From Chitinophagaceae bacterium PMP191F (GTDB lineage: Bacteria > Bacteroidota > Bacteroidia > Chitinophagales > Chitinophagaceae): a DNA stretch of 64,000 bases. The stretch is from positions 331,239 through 395,238 of the forward strand of contig LGYU01000010.1 of the NCBI GenBank assembly GCA_001302245.1. The letters are read 5' to 3'. Below are positions 1-9,784 of this stretch, piece after piece. The notes under the pieces were generated by a model, which was not told the origin of the DNA, searched no databases, and saw only the letters and a program-made list of their open reading frames with translations. The translations under genes and the position numbers were made by a program. Positions within the stretch are counted from its first letter, which is position 1; each line of letters starts with the position of its first letter.

Positions 1-1666
1 TCAGCGAATATTTTTTAGTAGCCAGCTTCCCGGTTTTATCTGATAGCACAACAGAGCCATCACGTGTTCCCTTTTCTGTAAAACTCTGATAATGTATAGT
101 GAGTTTGGGATACACCCTGGGCACCACATTGGTCAATACCACAGCAGGGGCACCACTTACAATAACGGCAGGTACCGTAATAACCGGTTTGTATTGCTCT
201 CCTTTAACAGGATCTGTAAACTTATACTGTATGGGATAATTGCTTGTCAGTGAAGTATTGCCTGTAAAGAAAGCAACCAACAGATCATTGGCTGGATTTT
301 GTGGCAAGCCTATCAGTTGTTGTGATTTTACAGTAAAGCCGCCTTCCGTCATCTGGTCGCGCAGCCAGTAAGGCTGGTCTTCCATAAAGCCGGTACGCAT
401 CAACCTCCTGATGGTAATAGTTTTGGGTTTATTGTAAGGCATGGTATCTGCCAGTAAAAAACTGGTATCGCCGGTATTTACACGTACCTTACCAATGGGA
501 TAACGACTACGGTTGATGGCATAAAATGTAATATCTACAGAATCGCCGGACACCACAAACTGCTGTTTTATCGTTGCTTCAAAATACAATCCCATACAGG
601 CCTGTATCAAAGTATTCAACTCCTGCTTTTTCTGCATTATCCATATAAGGTCTTTAGGTGAGTTTCCCAGTCCGTTCAGCGTATTACGCAATTCAATTAA
701 TGCCTGTACAGATCTTTCCGGTTCACGCACCTGGTATTGCTCCTGTATTGTTCTTAATCTTTGTTCAATGTTATTATCACCAAGACGTTTCCAGCTAACA
801 TCCACGCCATCCATCAGGTCTTTTACAGGTGCTTCGCCTGCCACAGGAGAAAAAAACTCCAGCGCTTCTCCCCTTGAACCGGCTGAACCAAATCCCTGAC
901 TTTTATGCTGACTACGGCTTTGTGCTGCTATTTCGCCATAACTTTTTCCTTCCAGTGCATTGTAACCTCCCACATCAATAGTAAACTGCCCGGGCGAGGT
1001 TGTATTATTGCCACCAAAATTGAATGTATTCCACATCAGGCGTTTTGCCTGCCAGGTTGTAATACCTCCTACCAATTGTGCAGGGAAACGGGTGGAGTCA
1101 GCAGCAGCAAAAAAAGCTTCGCGAGCCAGTATTGCAGATGCAGAATGATGCCCATGACCGGCACGCGCATCTTCCGGGAATCTTGTAATGATCACGTCGG
1201 GTCTGAATTTGCGAATTACCCATACCACATCACTCAGTATCTTTTCTTTATTCCAGATGGTGAATGTTTCTTCAGGATTTTTGGAAAACCCAAAATCATA
1301 CGCAGTGGCAAAAAACTGTTCTGCGCCATCTATCCTGCGGGCAGCCAGCAGTTCCTGCGTTCTGATCAATCCCAGCGCCACCCCCTGTTCATCACCAATC
1401 AGGTTTTGTCCGCCATCACCTCTTGTCAGCGACAGATAGGCTGTTCTGTATTTTTTTTCTTTTGATAAATAGGTCAGCAGCCGGGTGTTTTCATCATCAG
1501 GATGTGCCCCTACATACAATACGCTTCCCAATACATTCAGCTTTTCTATCTGCTGATAAATATCCGAAGCACTATATGTTGGTGGTGCCTGTGCAATACC
1601 TGTTGCTGCGGTTAAAGATGCAGTTAAGAAAACAAAAAAACGCTTTGTGTATAAATGCAGGTTCAT
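1..1666 (-). CDS. PIG-L family (LmbE-like) deacetylase, secreted, partial at its 3' end
   Basis: The reading frame opens at an ATG at 1666 and stays open to the window edge, so about 555 residues are visible and the C-terminus is missing. Residues 1-25 look like a signal peptide. The zinc motif GAHPDDE lies at about residues 53-59, and the second metal-binding stretch, GHGHHSAS, at about 170-177. Both are hallmarks of the PIG-L/LmbE family, zinc-dependent enzymes that remove acetyl groups from N-acetylglucosamine-type substrates. A long C-terminal part beyond the catalytic domain is typical of the large secreted Bacteroidota members. The true substrate cannot be told from sequence. A terminator at 1905-1941 separates it from the upstream peptidase, so it is probably transcribed on its own. 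Confidence 0.88.
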   Translation of the reverse strand, partial: MNLHLYTKRFFVFLTASLTAATGIAQAPPTYSASDIYQQIEKLNVLGSVLYVGAHPDDENTRLLTYLSKEKKYRTAYLSLTRGDGGQNLIGDEQGVALGLIRTQELLAARRIDGAEQFFATAYDFGFSKNPEETFTIWNKEKILSDVVWVIRKFRPDVIITRFPEDARAGHGHHSASAILAREAFFAAADSTRFPAQLVGGITTWQAKRLMWNTFNFGGNNTTSPGQFTIDVGGYNALEGKSYGEIAAQSRSQHKSQGFGSAGSRGEALEFFSPVAGEAPVKDLMDGVDVSWKRLGDNNIEQRLRTIQEQYQVREPERSVQALIELRNTLNGLGNSPKDLIWIMQKKQELNTLIQACMGLYFEATIKQQFVVSGDSVDITFYAINRSRYPIGKVRVNTGDTSFLLADTMPYNKPKTITIRRLMRTGFMEDQPYWLRDQMTEGGFTVKSQQLIGLPQNPANDLLVAFFTGNTSLTSNYPIQYKFTDPVKGEQYKPVITVPAVIVSGAPAVVLTNVVPRVYPKLTIHYQSFTEKGTRDGSVVLSDKTGKLATKKYSL

Positions 1667-2000
1667 AAGTATATTCCTTTCTGCCTGTTAGTTTAGCAAT
1701 GATTGTATCAATGTGTTCAACCCGGTTATTCAGTTAAGATGCGTTACAGAGTCCGCCCGCGGAAGTATTTTCCGGGCATGTACTGCGCCAGTGATGGGCA
1801 ATAAAAGAAGGAGGAAACGTAATTGCATCGCCTGAGACTTTATATTATCCAGGTTAAGATAACAATCTCTGCCTGAATACATACAGGTAACACTTACCGG
1901 GCGCCAAAATAAACAAAAGCGGGGCATTGTATTGCCCCGCTCATATATTTTTAACATTAAATGTGAATGGCCTGTTATAAAACCGGATGTTTTATACTAC
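1667..2000. other. Intergenic stretch of 334 bases
   Basis: It holds the terminator of the M14 peptidase gene (1905-1941) and an imperfect hairpin near 1755-1778. A 32-codon frame (1828 to 1730, minus) begins with a signal-like run of leucines but has no other support. I found no clear TAnnTTTG promoter for the PIG-L gene. Confidence 0.5.
1905..1941 (-). terminator. Rho-independent terminator after the M14 peptidase gene
   Basis: A perfect 9-bp stem (AGCGGGGCA with TGCCCCGCT, 1918-1926 and 1933-1941) with a 6-base loop is followed on the minus strand by a T-rich tail (TTTTGTTTATTTT). It lies 60 bases past the stop of the peptidase gene. Confidence 0.85.
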
Positions 2001-4535
2001 CTATTGACCTACAAAGAATACAGCATTGCAAAACAGCAGTTTACCGTTTTCCCAGAAACTTCTGAACAACGGGTTGTCTGTCATATACACCACACTGCCA
2101 CGGCCCCTGTCCTCTACTCCGAATACCAGGGCATCTTTCAGCTTTTCTTTCAGTCTGGAGCCTACAAAACCCGCTACCTGGTTGTCTTTTTTAATTACTC
2201 CTACGTTCCAGTCTCCGTTTTTCAGGAATTCGTACATCGCATCGTCCTGTTTCAGGGTGTAATAAAAATTATCGTATCCAAATGCCAGGGGATGTGAATT
2301 GTCCAGGTCAACCCGGAAAATAGAACCCGGTGTTACGTTGGGCAGGTAATCACGCTCGCGGTTCTCATAACGACGCAATGCTTCGTACTCATCTTTTTTA
2401 TCGTCTTTCTTGTCTTTTTTGTCGTCGTCACTTTTTGTTTTGATACCCCAGTCGTTGCGTGCCAGTTGTGCTACAGCATTTTCCATAGCAATCAGGTGGC
2501 CACCACTGCTTACCCACTCTTTCAGCATTTCGTGAGCTGATTTATCATTGAGTGTGCGGTAGCTGCCATCAACCAGAATCAGTACATCAATATCTTTCAG
2601 TACATAGCGGTTCAGATCGGTGGCTTGTATGATGTTAATGGGATACTGCAGTTGTACATCAAACAGGTGCCATACTTCACCCATACCCAGCGAGGAAACA
2701 CCATCACCCGATAACAGGGCTACACGGGGCATACGGATGGTATGTACACGATCTGACCCAAAATCAAACCCTTTATCAACAAAAGTAGAAGCCACGGTAG
2801 CATATCCTATGCCCACTTTGCGCGCTGCAGAGTCTACCACACTTTGCAGGGATGCTCCGAAAGACTGATTGCTGGTACGCGTAATGATCAGTGTACCTCT
2901 TTCGTAATCGGCATTGCCGATCTTAAATGGCTCCTCTGCATAACGCACCTTTACTTTCTGCTGCAATATTTCACTTAAAAACCGTGCGCTGTTCAATCCA
3001 TTCCAGCGAACCAGGTATGCAGCCGCAGGTTCGGATAATATTGCCTTGACAGGTGTATTCTTTATATGCTGTGTGGTATTCAATCCCGCTACAGGAGCAT
3101 TTAACCCATAAGTGGTCAATCCATATACAAAAGGAAGTGACCATGCGGTAATATCATACGTAACAGAATCGTTCAGTTTGGAATTGCGTTCAAACAATAC
3201 ACGCAGCAGGTTGGAATTGGGTTGACTGGCATTGATGATAATATCCCTGCTATCCGTTTTTACAGATTCCTGTTTACCGGTAAAATAGTTTACCCCGCTG
3301 AAGGCAGCACCATTGGCATCTGCCCATTCAATTGCATTTTTATCCAGCAGTTCTTTTAAACGCTGCAATTTGTCACCGGCATCTGCTTTTATTACATACG
3401 CTTTATAATCACCGGCAGGTGCAGAACGTGCTTTGTCATAATATTTTTTAAATTCCTGCACCAGTTTACCGGCATTCTGCGATGCTACTTCAATAGTAGA
3501 CATACCGGTAGTAAAGTGATGATACAGGCGATCCCATAAAGTAAGGGTATCACCGTCATTATTAATAACAGTAATGCCACCACGACTATGACCGCCCTGT
3601 TCAAAGGTCATACCGATAGCACCACGGTAAATGGGGTAAGTATCACCATAACTGGGATAGAACAGGTCAAAACGTTCTTTGGTAAAGAACAGCCAGCCGT
3701 TCTGGTCAAAATATTTTGCGTTGCTCTTTCCGATCATTACCTGGAAATCGCGTTGCCAGGTGGTAATGATCTCATGAAAAGGTTCGGCAGCAGGGGCAAA
3801 ATAATAAGGAGCGTTGTAGCTCTGTTCGTGGTAATCCACATGGATCTGTGGCAGCCACTGGCTGTATTTTGCAATACGTTGCTGTGTCTCTACCTGTGTT
3901 TGCCATGCCCAGTCGCGGTTAAGGTCAAAATAATAATGATTGGAACGACCGCCGGGCCAGGGTTCTATATGCTCCCGTGTATATGACAGGGGATTGCCTT
4001 TTTTACCTACTACGCTATTGAACCAGTTCACATACCGGTCGCGACCGTCGGGGTTGATACAGGGATCGATCAGGATCACCGTATTTTTCAGCCATTCTTT
4101 GGTTCTGTTATTGGCAGGATTTACCAGTTCAAATAAAGTCAGCATGGCTGCTTCAGAAGAAGATGTTTCATTGCCATGTACGTTGTAGCTCAGCCACACA
4201 ATAGCAGGTGCATTGTCGGTGGTAGCCTGCTGGTCTTTCAGAATACCTGTCAGTGCCAGGTTGTTTTTGCGGATTTCGTCAATTCTTGACAGGTTGGAGG
4301 GTTGTGCAATAGTAGCCAGCAACAGCGGACGTCCTTCATTGGTGGTGCCGTATTGCTCCAGCTTTACCATATTGGGTACAGCTTCTGCTACGTACTTAAA
4401 ATAATTTACTACATTAAAATGTGGGGTGTAACGACTTCCCAGCTTATAACCCAGGAATTGTTCGGGCGATTTTACCTGTGCTGTTAACCAGCCGGCAGCC
4501 AGCAACAGGCACAACAGTGCAGCAATTTTCTTCAT
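2001..4535 (-). CDS. Secreted M14 family zinc carboxypeptidase
   Basis: 844 residues with an N-terminal signal peptide (about 1-19). The zinc ligands of M14 carboxypeptidases are visible: HGNE at residues 120-123 (HxxE) and a later histidine in the HVDYHE stretch around 232-236. A catalytic glutamate fits in TFEQ at about 310-313. The second half contains a region resembling the class I glutamine amidotransferase-like domain that follows the M14 domain in many Bacteroidota homologues (around GDGVSSLGMG), then a lysine/aspartate-rich linker near residue 710. It should trim peptides in the periplasm or outside the cell. It has its own terminator and no close operon partner. The start ATG at 4535 directly precedes the signal peptide. 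Confidence 0.9.
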   Translation of the reverse strand: MKKIAALLCLLLAAGWLTAQVKSPEQFLGYKLGSRYTPHFNVVNYFKYVAEAVPNMVKLEQYGTTNEGRPLLLATIAQPSNLSRIDEIRKNNLALTGILKDQQATTDNAPAIVWLSYNVHGNETSSSEAAMLTLFELVNPANNRTKEWLKNTVILIDPCINPDGRDRYVNWFNSVVGKKGNPLSYTREHIEPWPGGRSNHYYFDLNRDWAWQTQVETQQRIAKYSQWLPQIHVDYHEQSYNAPYYFAPAAEPFHEIITTWQRDFQVMIGKSNAKYFDQNGWLFFTKERFDLFYPSYGDTYPIYRGAIGMTFEQGGHSRGGITVINNDGDTLTLWDRLYHHFTTGMSTIEVASQNAGKLVQEFKKYYDKARSAPAGDYKAYVIKADAGDKLQRLKELLDKNAIEWADANGAAFSGVNYFTGKQESVKTDSRDIIINASQPNSNLLRVLFERNSKLNDSVTYDITAWSLPFVYGLTTYGLNAPVAGLNTTQHIKNTPVKAILSEPAAAYLVRWNGLNSARFLSEILQQKVKVRYAEEPFKIGNADYERGTLIITRTSNQSFGASLQSVVDSAARKVGIGYATVASTFVDKGFDFGSDRVHTIRMPRVALLSGDGVSSLGMGEVWHLFDVQLQYPINIIQATDLNRYVLKDIDVLILVDGSYRTLNDKSAHEMLKEWVSSGGHLIAMENAVAQLARNDWGIKTKSDDDKKDKKDDKKDEYEALRRYENRERDYLPNVTPGSIFRVDLDNSHPLAFGYDNFYYTLKQDDAMYEFLKNGDWNVGVIKKDNQVAGFVGSRLKEKLKDALVFGVEDRGRGSVVYMTDNPLFRSFWENGKLLFCNAVFFVGQ

Positions 4536-4668
4536 ATTCGTGTGTGTATGAGGTGTGAATGTAACAAAACAAACACGAACTATGAAGCAGGAAAATGACT
4601 ACCGGCAGGAAGTTGTCCGTCTGTTTTCTTAAAACGGAAATATCATTCCTGCCAGTAATATGGAAATA

Positions 4669-5943
4669 TTAATCTTCTACCCTTTTATCAGGTCTGAAAA
4701 TAAAGCGCAATGCCAGGTCGCGGGTCAGGTACGCAGAAGCCCAGTTAAAAAAGGTCTTGATACGGTTGCGATAGTTGATAAGCGACCAGATGTGGATCAC
4801 AGCCCAGATACCTGCGGCAAACAGCCCGTTGAAATGTAATTTTCCAATATCAGCCACCGCTTTGTTGCGGCCGATAATGGCCATGCTGCCCTTATCCTTG
4901 TAGGAAAAAGGCTTCCACTCCCTGTTGTGCAGACTATTGGAAAGATTTTTTGCAAGATTTACCCCTTGCTGTATGGCTACCTGCGCCAGCTGCGGATGTC
5001 CGCCCGGGAAATTCTTATCTGTAGTTTGTAAACTGCAATCGCCGATAGCATAAATATTATTGGTGCCCTGTACTTTATTAAATTCATCGACCATTACTCT
5101 TCTGCCTCTGCCCACCACTTCTTTGGGAATACCGGGCAACTCTACAGCAATTACCCCGGCTGTCCATATCAGTGTAGCTGTAGCTATTTTATTACCATCT
5201 CCCAGCAGTACCTCATTGTCCACGTAATCTTTTACCTGTGTTTTCAACATCACTTTTACGCCCAGCTTTTCAAGTGATTTCTGTGTATAGTTCTGTGATT
5301 TTGTACTCATCGGCCCCAGTACATGCTCACCGGCATCTACCAGGTATAAGCGCCATAATTTTTCTCGCAGTTCAGGATAATCTTTTTTTACCACGCTGTG
5401 CCGCATTTCTGCAAGGATACCGGAGATTTCTACCCCGGAAGGACCGCCACCTGCTACCACAATGGTGAGCAGTTTTTGCCTTTCCTCTTCGCTTTCTGTA
5501 ATAGTAGCTTTTTCTGCTACCTGCAGCAGGTAATTGCGCAGTTCAATAGCATCGTTGATGGTTTTCATGGGAACCGCATGCTTCATCACATTTTCAAGAC
5601 CAAAAAAATTGGATTGTGTACCGGTTGCAAATACCAGGTAATCATAATGTACATCTCCATTGGAGGTCACGATCTTATTCTCCGCAGGCTCTACCCGCAG
5701 AAACTGGGCCATCCTGAAACCAACATTTTTTTTAGAGCGAAACAGCTTGCGAAACGGGTAACTGATATTGGAAGGCTCCAGGAATCCTGCAGAAACCTGG
5801 TAGATAAGTGGCGGAAAGAAATTGTAATTATTCTTGTCTACCAGTGTTACATGAAACTGCTCGTTCTTTGATAGCTCTTTTACCAGGTTCACACCGGCGA
5901 AACCACCTCCCACTACCACTACCTGTTTTACTGCTGTTGCCAT
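4669..5943 (-). CDS. ndh: Type II NADH dehydrogenase (NAD(P)/FAD-dependent oxidoreductase)
   Basis: About 424 residues from the ATG at 5943; an in-frame upstream extension exists, but the FAD motif sits right after this start as usual. The FAD-binding motif is VVVGGGFAGVNL at the N-terminus, the NAD-binding motif GGGPSGVEISG lies mid-protein, and AIGDC is the second FAD contact near residue 310. This is the layout of single-subunit non-proton-pumping NADH:quinone oxidoreductases, which pass electrons from NADH to menaquinone at the inner face of the membrane. The C-terminal 60 residues contain a hydrophobic segment suited to membrane attachment. It appears monocistronic. Confidence 0.87.
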   Translation of the reverse strand: MATAVKQVVVVGGGFAGVNLVKELSKNEQFHVTLVDKNNYNFFPPLIYQVSAGFLEPSNISYPFRKLFRSKKNVGFRMAQFLRVEPAENKIVTSNGDVHYDYLVFATGTQSNFFGLENVMKHAVPMKTINDAIELRNYLLQVAEKATITESEEERQKLLTIVVAGGGPSGVEISGILAEMRHSVVKKDYPELREKLWRLYLVDAGEHVLGPMSTKSQNYTQKSLEKLGVKVMLKTQVKDYVDNEVLLGDGNKIATATLIWTAGVIAVELPGIPKEVVGRGRRVMVDEFNKVQGTNNIYAIGDCSLQTTDKNFPGGHPQLAQVAIQQGVNLAKNLSNSLHNREWKPFSYKDKGSMAIIGRNKAVADIGKLHFNGLFAAGIWAVIHIWSLINYRNRIKTFFNWASAYLTRDLALRFIFRPDKRVED

Positions 5944-5965
5944 ATATGAAGTTGTTTTGTTCTGA

Positions 5966-6117
5966 TAAATCGGCAATCGTGAAATCGGGATGGCTGAATT
6001 GTTTGATGGTTCTATGGTTACCAGTTATTACAATCAAAACATACAACCATCAAACATTCATACTGCTGCATAGCTCAAAACTCATCACTCTTTCAAACCT
6101 CAGACTTCCGGTCTTCT
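5966..6117. repeat. Degenerate short-period intergenic tract
   Basis: The gap contains loosely repeated 7-8-base units (AACCATCAAAC-like, TCAAAACTCATC-like). It also contains the 16-mer AATCGGCAATCGTGAA at 5968-5983, which recurs exactly at 38074-38089. No gene or hairpin explains it. Confidence 0.45.
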
Positions 6118-9100
6118 CTAAAACCTCATTCCCATCGTAAAATACGGGTACCAGCCCTCGCCCGAATATCCCATCACAAATTTAAACACAGCTATCTGTG
6201 CCGGTGCAAAATAGAGGCCACCACCTGCCCCGCTGTGCCACTGAGCCGATCTTTCTTCGTTTTCCCATACCCGCCCAACATCGTAAAAACCTGTTAAACC
6301 GATCTGGCCCGGTACTATATAGCTGGCAATGGTAGCCAGCCGTACCCGTATTTCCAGGTTGTTATACAGGCTGTGTTGTCCTGCAAAACGGTATTGACGG
6401 AATCCCAGCAGATTATTATTACCACCCTGGAACAGGGATTGATAGAAAGTGGTTTTACCAGCCGTAATTCCGCCTCCGGTCCTGTTTGCCAGCACAATAC
6501 TTTCTTTGGCATTAAGGCTTTTGTAAAAACTGATCTCCGGAATAAACTGCCCGTATGACTTTGCGTATTGGTTTAAACCGGCAAAGCCCTGCAATCGAAG
6601 ATTAATATAGTACCCCCATGACGGCAATATGATATTATTGCGCTTGTCGATGGTATAATCTATAACAGCTCCCAGGTGTATTTTGTTCTTACTGATGGTA
6701 GCACTATCATAAGAACCTATCTGCGATACATTATTGATAAAACGTCCCACATTGTCTTCCGGATCAAAACGGTAATACTGCATAGCCGGACCAATGGTTA
6801 TGCTGCGTCCTTTTACGCTGCGCCAACGGAAGCCTGCATTGACCTCATACGAACTGAACCGGGCCCGGTAATATCTTTTAAAGTCGCCGGTTTTAATGTA
6901 TTCCGTTTCATTGCCCCTGCCAAAAAAATTGACGGTATTGTTAGGTGCTTTGATCACAGCATTGGCCACCAGGTCAGCTTTTCCAAATACATGGATCCAT
7001 TCGCCCCGGTACATAAAACGATAGGCCTTGGTAGAAAACGAATGTCCTGCTACCAGTTGCTGTGTATTGCTGTAAGGAGTTTTCCGGAAACCACCCTGGT
7101 GCGTATGTTTAAACCCCAGTCCCATTAAAAAACCATCATCTACATTCAGCCCTACCGTTGCCAGCGGCATAGTGTTGCTGTACAGGTTTACCGGTACAAA
7201 AGACGTAATTGAAGTATCAGAAGAGAGATGTTTTCTAAGAATACCAGTATTGCCTATAAATACAGCATCCTGTTTTCTGTCATACAACTGTACTTTTTTC
7301 TGCGATTGCACAACGTTGTATACTTTATTTCCATTACCTCCGATCAAACGCAGTTTTATGGCCGAATTGTTATTGATCACCACACTGTCATTACCGTCTG
7401 ACAGGTACAGCCGTACTTCACGGGTAATACGCGGATCGAAGATGCGTGATACGATCACACCTTTAACCTGCCCTTCCTTATTGATCTTTCTTACCAATAC
7501 ATGTAGCGCATTACTGTCTGCATCGGTAATTTCTACCAGTTCATTTTTATTACTTAACCGGATATCTGCTTTTTTGTAGATAAAGCGGTAAAACTCATCC
7601 ATGGCAGCAGGCATATTGTCCCTGCGTTGTTTCAGTTGCTCTAACAACAGGTCGTGACGAAGATTGTAAGAAGATGCAGGCAAACGGCGCAGGCTTTCTT
7701 CCAGTACAGAATCTGTTACCAGTTTTACAAAATTGTTGGTCACCTTCATCCATTCATCATAGTCAAACTGGAAATCAGGAAAAGCATTGATGAAATTGGT
7801 TTTGATCAGGGAATATTTTACATGCGGAATTGTTCCGCCAAATCCCTGCAAGGTGGGCAGGATCCAGCTTCTTGAAGCTATTTTCGGAAACAGGCCCTGT
7901 GTAAGATGCAGTACCTGGTCACGATCGCGCGGCACACCTACATATTCTTTATCCTTTTCTTTGCCTTTATTGGTATTGTACCAGCGCCATTGATCCGGAT
8001 GCCTGTCCCAGTCGCCCAGCAACAAATCCAGCAAACGGGCACGCAGAAACTCTTTTCCTTTAAGACCGTTGTCATTATCCTTTACAAGGTTTTTAAAAAA
8101 CTTCTCTGAATTGTCTGATTTGCCCAGTGGTTCCCGCTCTTCCAGCAAACAAATCATGTGTGAGAAGGTTTTTGAATAGATGCCCAGGTTTTTATCCGGT
8201 GCTATTACACCAATTACAGGATGGGCATGTGGCACATTTACTGCATTGGCAATAGGTGGAACCATCAATGCTGAAAACGGATGCTGACCACTGGTTGCAT
8301 CATCCAGCAGATCGCGGGCAAATGTCTGTCGCAACTCCGGCGGCAACAATGCATCGGGATTTTTTTCCACGCTTCTCACTACCCATTCTTTTCCATCTTT
8401 ATCCTGCAAACGTAATGACTTTGACTGCATGCCGCCACCCAGGCGCAGGGGTGTCATACCGCCATTGATCTCTGAAAGCCTGATTACCGGCAATCGTGTA
8501 GGCGCAGCCCATTCTTTACGGAAACCTTCGCCAAATAATACACGATGTAATTTGCCTACTTTATCATAAGCCGGGTGTACCTGTACCTCCAGGCTGTCGG
8601 TGGTAATAGCAGCCAGCACCGAATCTTCATGAAATTTTACTGAAGTATAAGGCTGGACATATTCAAACGCTGTATACATTCCTGTATCACCATACGCATA
8701 ATAGGTCAGGCGTACTGTATTGTTGCGCAATACATCTGCTGTTACATATCCCTGTATGGCATCTGCAAACAATGAATTTTTGCCTTTGCGTGCATAGGTA
8801 TGCTTGGCGCCGGCACCACTTATCACCTGCAGGTGTTTATCTTTGATCAGTTGCAGACCATGTTCATGTCCCGCGGCAAAGATCACATTGGGAAAACCTT
8901 CAAACACACCCTCCACCTTCCTGATCATTTCTTTGTACAAAGGATGTTTAAGATCTTCCGGGTTGGTAAATACAGAGCGTAATAATGGATATAATGAACC
9001 TACCACCGGAATGGGGATATAGAGATTTTTGTTGGCAGCCCTGAGTGGAAAAATATGATCTTTCCAGCCAAAGTAGCCTCCATGTGTACCATAGCTCCTG

Positions 9101-9729
9101 AAAGGATGGTGATCGGCCAGAATAATGATCTTGTACCTGTTACGGTACAGGATATCTTCCATAGCAGATATGATATCTTCACGGGTAGAGCAATCACAAT
9201 CGGCATCAGCATTGTCTTTATTGTATTGATACACCCACCATTCACTGTCAAATGCAATGATGGTTACACTGTCAGACACATTGATCTCTACCGGGTCAGG
9301 ACAGCCGTTGGGCGGTACCATTTTCAGCAATGAATCCTGTTGTTCTTCCAGGAACTCCCATTGGCGTTTGATCTTGGCCAGTCCCTTAGGCCCCATCCTG
9401 TCCCAGTCATGATTACCGGGTAAAAAATATACCGGAGCTCCCTTACTGCGCAGGGGCATATATTGTGAACGAAGAATATCCTGTGTTTCTTTTTCATTTT
9501 TGCTGCCGGGTAATGCCATACCACGCGGGTAAATATTGTCACCCAGGTAAAGCACTGTTGTTTTACCAGGCAATACGTGGCTGGCTGCATGCATCAATAC
9601 AGCAGTTTGCCATTTGTCCATTTCGCCGGCATCACCGATCAGTATCACCCGTTGCATAATGCTATCTTGCGCATAGGACAGACTACAGCATAATAACAGA
9701 AACGGTAGCAGGATTTTCTTCGCAGCCAT
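6118..9729 (-). CDS. Metallophosphoesterase, kinase-like domain and outer-membrane beta-barrel fusion
   Basis: 1203 residues with a signal peptide. An N-terminal calcineurin-like phosphoesterase domain (about 25-330) shows the expected metal motifs in order: GDAGE, GDNIYPRG, PGNHDWD, a DHHPF block and AGHEHG. The middle region (about 430-800) contains GDWDRHPDQW near residue 575 and PRDRDQ near 600, which look like the catalytic and metal-binding motifs of atypical kinases of the Fam20/HipA-like type; this middle assignment is my inference. The last 340 residues are rich in alternating aromatic strands and end in phenylalanine, like a BamA/TamA-type (Omp85) barrel. The protein should therefore sit in the outer membrane with its enzymatic part in the periplasm. 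Substrate unknown. Confidence 0.8.
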   Translation of the reverse strand: MAAKKILLPFLLLCCSLSYAQDSIMQRVILIGDAGEMDKWQTAVLMHAASHVLPGKTTVLYLGDNIYPRGMALPGSKNEKETQDILRSQYMPLRSKGAPVYFLPGNHDWDRMGPKGLAKIKRQWEFLEEQQDSLLKMVPPNGCPDPVEINVSDSVTIIAFDSEWWVYQYNKDNADADCDCSTREDIISAMEDILYRNRYKIIILADHHPFRSYGTHGGYFGWKDHIFPLRAANKNLYIPIPVVGSLYPLLRSVFTNPEDLKHPLYKEMIRKVEGVFEGFPNVIFAAGHEHGLQLIKDKHLQVISGAGAKHTYARKGKNSLFADAIQGYVTADVLRNNTVRLTYYAYGDTGMYTAFEYVQPYTSVKFHEDSVLAAITTDSLEVQVHPAYDKVGKLHRVLFGEGFRKEWAAPTRLPVIRLSEINGGMTPLRLGGGMQSKSLRLQDKDGKEWVVRSVEKNPDALLPPELRQTFARDLLDDATSGQHPFSALMVPPIANAVNVPHAHPVIGVIAPDKNLGIYSKTFSHMICLLEEREPLGKSDNSEKFFKNLVKDNDNGLKGKEFLRARLLDLLLGDWDRHPDQWRWYNTNKGKEKDKEYVGVPRDRDQVLHLTQGLFPKIASRSWILPTLQGFGGTIPHVKYSLIKTNFINAFPDFQFDYDEWMKVTNNFVKLVTDSVLEESLRRLPASSYNLRHDLLLEQLKQRRDNMPAAMDEFYRFIYKKADIRLSNKNELVEITDADSNALHVLVRKINKEGQVKGVIVSRIFDPRITREVRLYLSDGNDSVVINNNSAIKLRLIGGNGNKVYNVVQSQKKVQLYDRKQDAVFIGNTGILRKHLSSDTSITSFVPVNLYSNTMPLATVGLNVDDGFLMGLGFKHTHQGGFRKTPYSNTQQLVAGHSFSTKAYRFMYRGEWIHVFGKADLVANAVIKAPNNTVNFFGRGNETEYIKTGDFKRYYRARFSSYEVNAGFRWRSVKGRSITIGPAMQYYRFDPEDNVGRFINNVSQIGSYDSATISKNKIHLGAVIDYTIDKRNNIILPSWGYYINLRLQGFAGLNQYAKSYGQFIPEISFYKSLNAKESIVLANRTGGGITAGKTTFYQSLFQGGNNNLLGFRQYRFAGQHSLYNNLEIRVRLATIASYIVPGQIGLTGFYDVGRVWENEERSAQWHSGAGGGLYFAPAQIAVFKFVMGYSGEGWYPYFTMGMRF

Positions 9730-9784
9730 AAGTATGGTTAACCAATTTATAATTCAAAGGTCTGTACAACAGCCTTACCTGTTA

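Noticed and set aside
905..1465. 186-codon frame on the plus strand
   Set aside because: It is antisense to the PIG-L gene, whose motifs are intact, so it is a shadow.
1730..1957. 75-codon frame (minus) between the PIG-L and M14 genes
   Set aside because: It overlaps the clear terminator at 1905-1941, uses rare-looking codons and has no recognisable domain. A 32-codon internal part is signal-like but unsupported.
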